Positions 49,235 to 49,736 of a stretch of 49,736 nt of DNA are shown in pieces (the stretch's first letter is position 1; each line of letters begins with the position of its first letter). The stretch comes from Akkermansia sp. (GTDB lineage Bacteria > Verrucomicrobiota > Verrucomicrobiia > Verrucomicrobiales > Akkermansiaceae). The notes below the pieces were generated by a model. The model made no database searches. It saw nothing but the letters and a program-made list of their open reading frames with translations, and was not told the origin of the DNA. Location of the stretch: NCBI GenBank assembly GCA_017521405.1, contig JAFXCP010000025.1:1-49736 (forward strand). The letters run 5' to 3'. Both the position numbers and the translations under genes were made by a program.

Positions 49235-49736
49235 TCAGACAGCCCGATGCTCCCTCTGTGGCAATTTCGCCACATCCCAAGGAACACTTATTTCACCCGC
49301 TCCTCCCCAAAAAGCCGCCGCCTCCTCCACCCCCTGCAAATCCACATACCGCGTCCGCAGCAGGGAAACATCCCGGTGCCCCACCTCATACTGCAACGCC
49401 GAATAACTGCGAAAATGCCCCAAATGGTAACTCGCAAAGGTATGCCGCAGCACATCCTGCCGCCAGGGGCGGGCAGGGGAACCCCAACCCGCCGCACGGT
49501 GTAACGCCGCCCAATGCCGCCCCCAGCTCGCAGGGCAAATACGCCCCCCACCCCGCGCCGCCGCACCCTCCAAAATACGCCGCAACGGCGGGTGAATTGT
49601 CACCCGCCGCGCTCCCCCCGTCTTACTGTGCCGGGGCTGGAGCGCAATATACCCATGCACCAAATCCACCGCATCCCAAGTAAGCCGCGCCACCTCGTAC
49701 GGCCGAATCCCCGCATACAGCATCATCCCCACCGCA
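49235..49736 (-). CDS. Tyrosine recombinase, catalytic C-terminal part (5' end outside window)
   Basis: This is the second copy of the recombinase at the left edge, on the opposite strand, with the same catalytic Arg, Lys, LRHTF and Tyr motifs. The shared part ends after LQGV; the rest is a different, longer tail (about 32 residues, including WGGAGEISVPWDVAKLP) lacking any known motif. It is transcribed toward the efflux operon, whose promoter lies just beyond its stop. The full protein should be about 300 residues; the window holds about 166. Confidence 0.85.
   Translation of the reverse strand, partial: AVGMMLYAGIRPYEVARLTWDAVDLVHGYIALQPRHSKTGGARRVTIHPPLRRILEGAAARGGGRICPASWGRHWAALHRAAGWGSPARPWRQDVLRHTFASYHLGHFRSYSALQYEVGHRDVSLLRTRYVDLQGVEEAAAFWGGAGEISVPWDVAKLPQREHRAV
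49328..49735 (-). repeat. Inverted long repeat, right copy (recombinase core)
   Basis: Partner of 9-416 in inverted orientation, about 97% identical without gaps. Divergence begins sharply inside the coding sequence at 49327. Confidence 0.9.

Noticed and set aside
1-49736. A 49-kb mobile element or composite transposon bounded by the inverted recombinase copies
   Set aside because: The interior is mostly core chromosomal genes (ilvC, tilS, pgi, lepB, uppP, tRNA-Asp). The edges look like an assembly break at a repeated gene, and no target duplication or attachment site can be seen.
1-49736. CRISPR array, rRNA genes or a replication origin
   Set aside because: No regularly spaced direct repeats, rRNA-like sequence or DnaA-box cluster was seen.

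Overview
The window looks like chromosomal DNA of a Verrucomicrobiota bacterium, probably from the Akkermansiaceae side of the phylum. This rests on sequence character, not on a database match. Evidence: three exported proteins end in a VPEP / hydrophobic / RRRR (PEP-CTERM) tail; there is a three-gene pseudopilin set resembling the Verru_Chthon cassette; two large exported proteins carry chlamydial-PMP-like FxxN / GGA[IV] repeats (Chlamydiae belong to the same PVC superphylum); base composition is moderately GC-rich; and housekeeping genes are mixed with envelope genes. Both window edges lie inside two nearly identical, inverted copies of a tyrosine recombinase gene, so this is probably a contig that stopped at a repeated gene.

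Layout from left to right. 1-6.3 kb: 3' part of a recombinase, a 1220-aa PMP-like PEP-CTERM protein, a membrane protein, and a stand-alone efflux membrane fusion lipoprotein. 6.3-13.1 kb: an alpha/beta-hydrolase lipoprotein, then leftward genes for a thioesterase, a membrane protein, an adenosylhomocysteinase-like protein, a GntR/FCD regulator, an ABC ATPase and ilvC. 13.2-17.2 kb: a rightward run of pseudopilin, tilS, polysaccharide deacetylase and a Lys/Ala/Pro-rich protein. 17.2-20.5 kb: a second PMP-like PEP-CTERM protein with an internal 228-bp duplication, and a small basic ORF. 20.5-25.7 kb: pgi, a DTG aspartic-protease-like protein, and a leftward operon of membrane protein, AmgK-like sugar kinase and CHASE2-like membrane protein. 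25.7-28.6 kb: a cytidylyltransferase-oxidoreductase fusion with a LicD-type transferase, tRNA-Asp and a TM2 protein. 28.7-34.2 kb: LpxR-like lipid A deacylase, ResB and CcsA (cytochrome c maturation system II), then leftward dCMP deaminase, squalene/phytoene synthase and signal peptidase I. 34.3-39.3 kb: a third PEP-CTERM protein and a sulfonate/nitrate-type ABC importer joined to a GlcD-type FAD oxidase. 39.4-43.6 kb: uppP, three pseudopilins and a lipoate-ligase-like protein. 43.7-49.7 kb: an RND pump, its very unusual tandem membrane fusion protein, and the second recombinase copy.

Much of the gene content concerns the cell envelope: lipid A trimming, undecaprenyl-phosphate recycling, amino-sugar salvage, LicD-type decoration, drug or lipid efflux, pseudopilins and PEP-CTERM surface proteins. 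The most unusual features are (i) one polypeptide containing two complete membrane fusion protein modules beside a full-length RND pump, (ii) the cytidylyltransferase/Gfo-Idh-MocA fusion overlapping a licD gene, (iii) PMP-like repeats joined to a PEP-CTERM tail instead of an autotransporter barrel, (iv) a recurrent promoter layout in which the -10 box lies only 4-11 nt from the start codon, predicting leaderless mRNAs, and (v) the inverted recombinase copies at the edges. Promoter and terminator calls were made by eye and are predictions.
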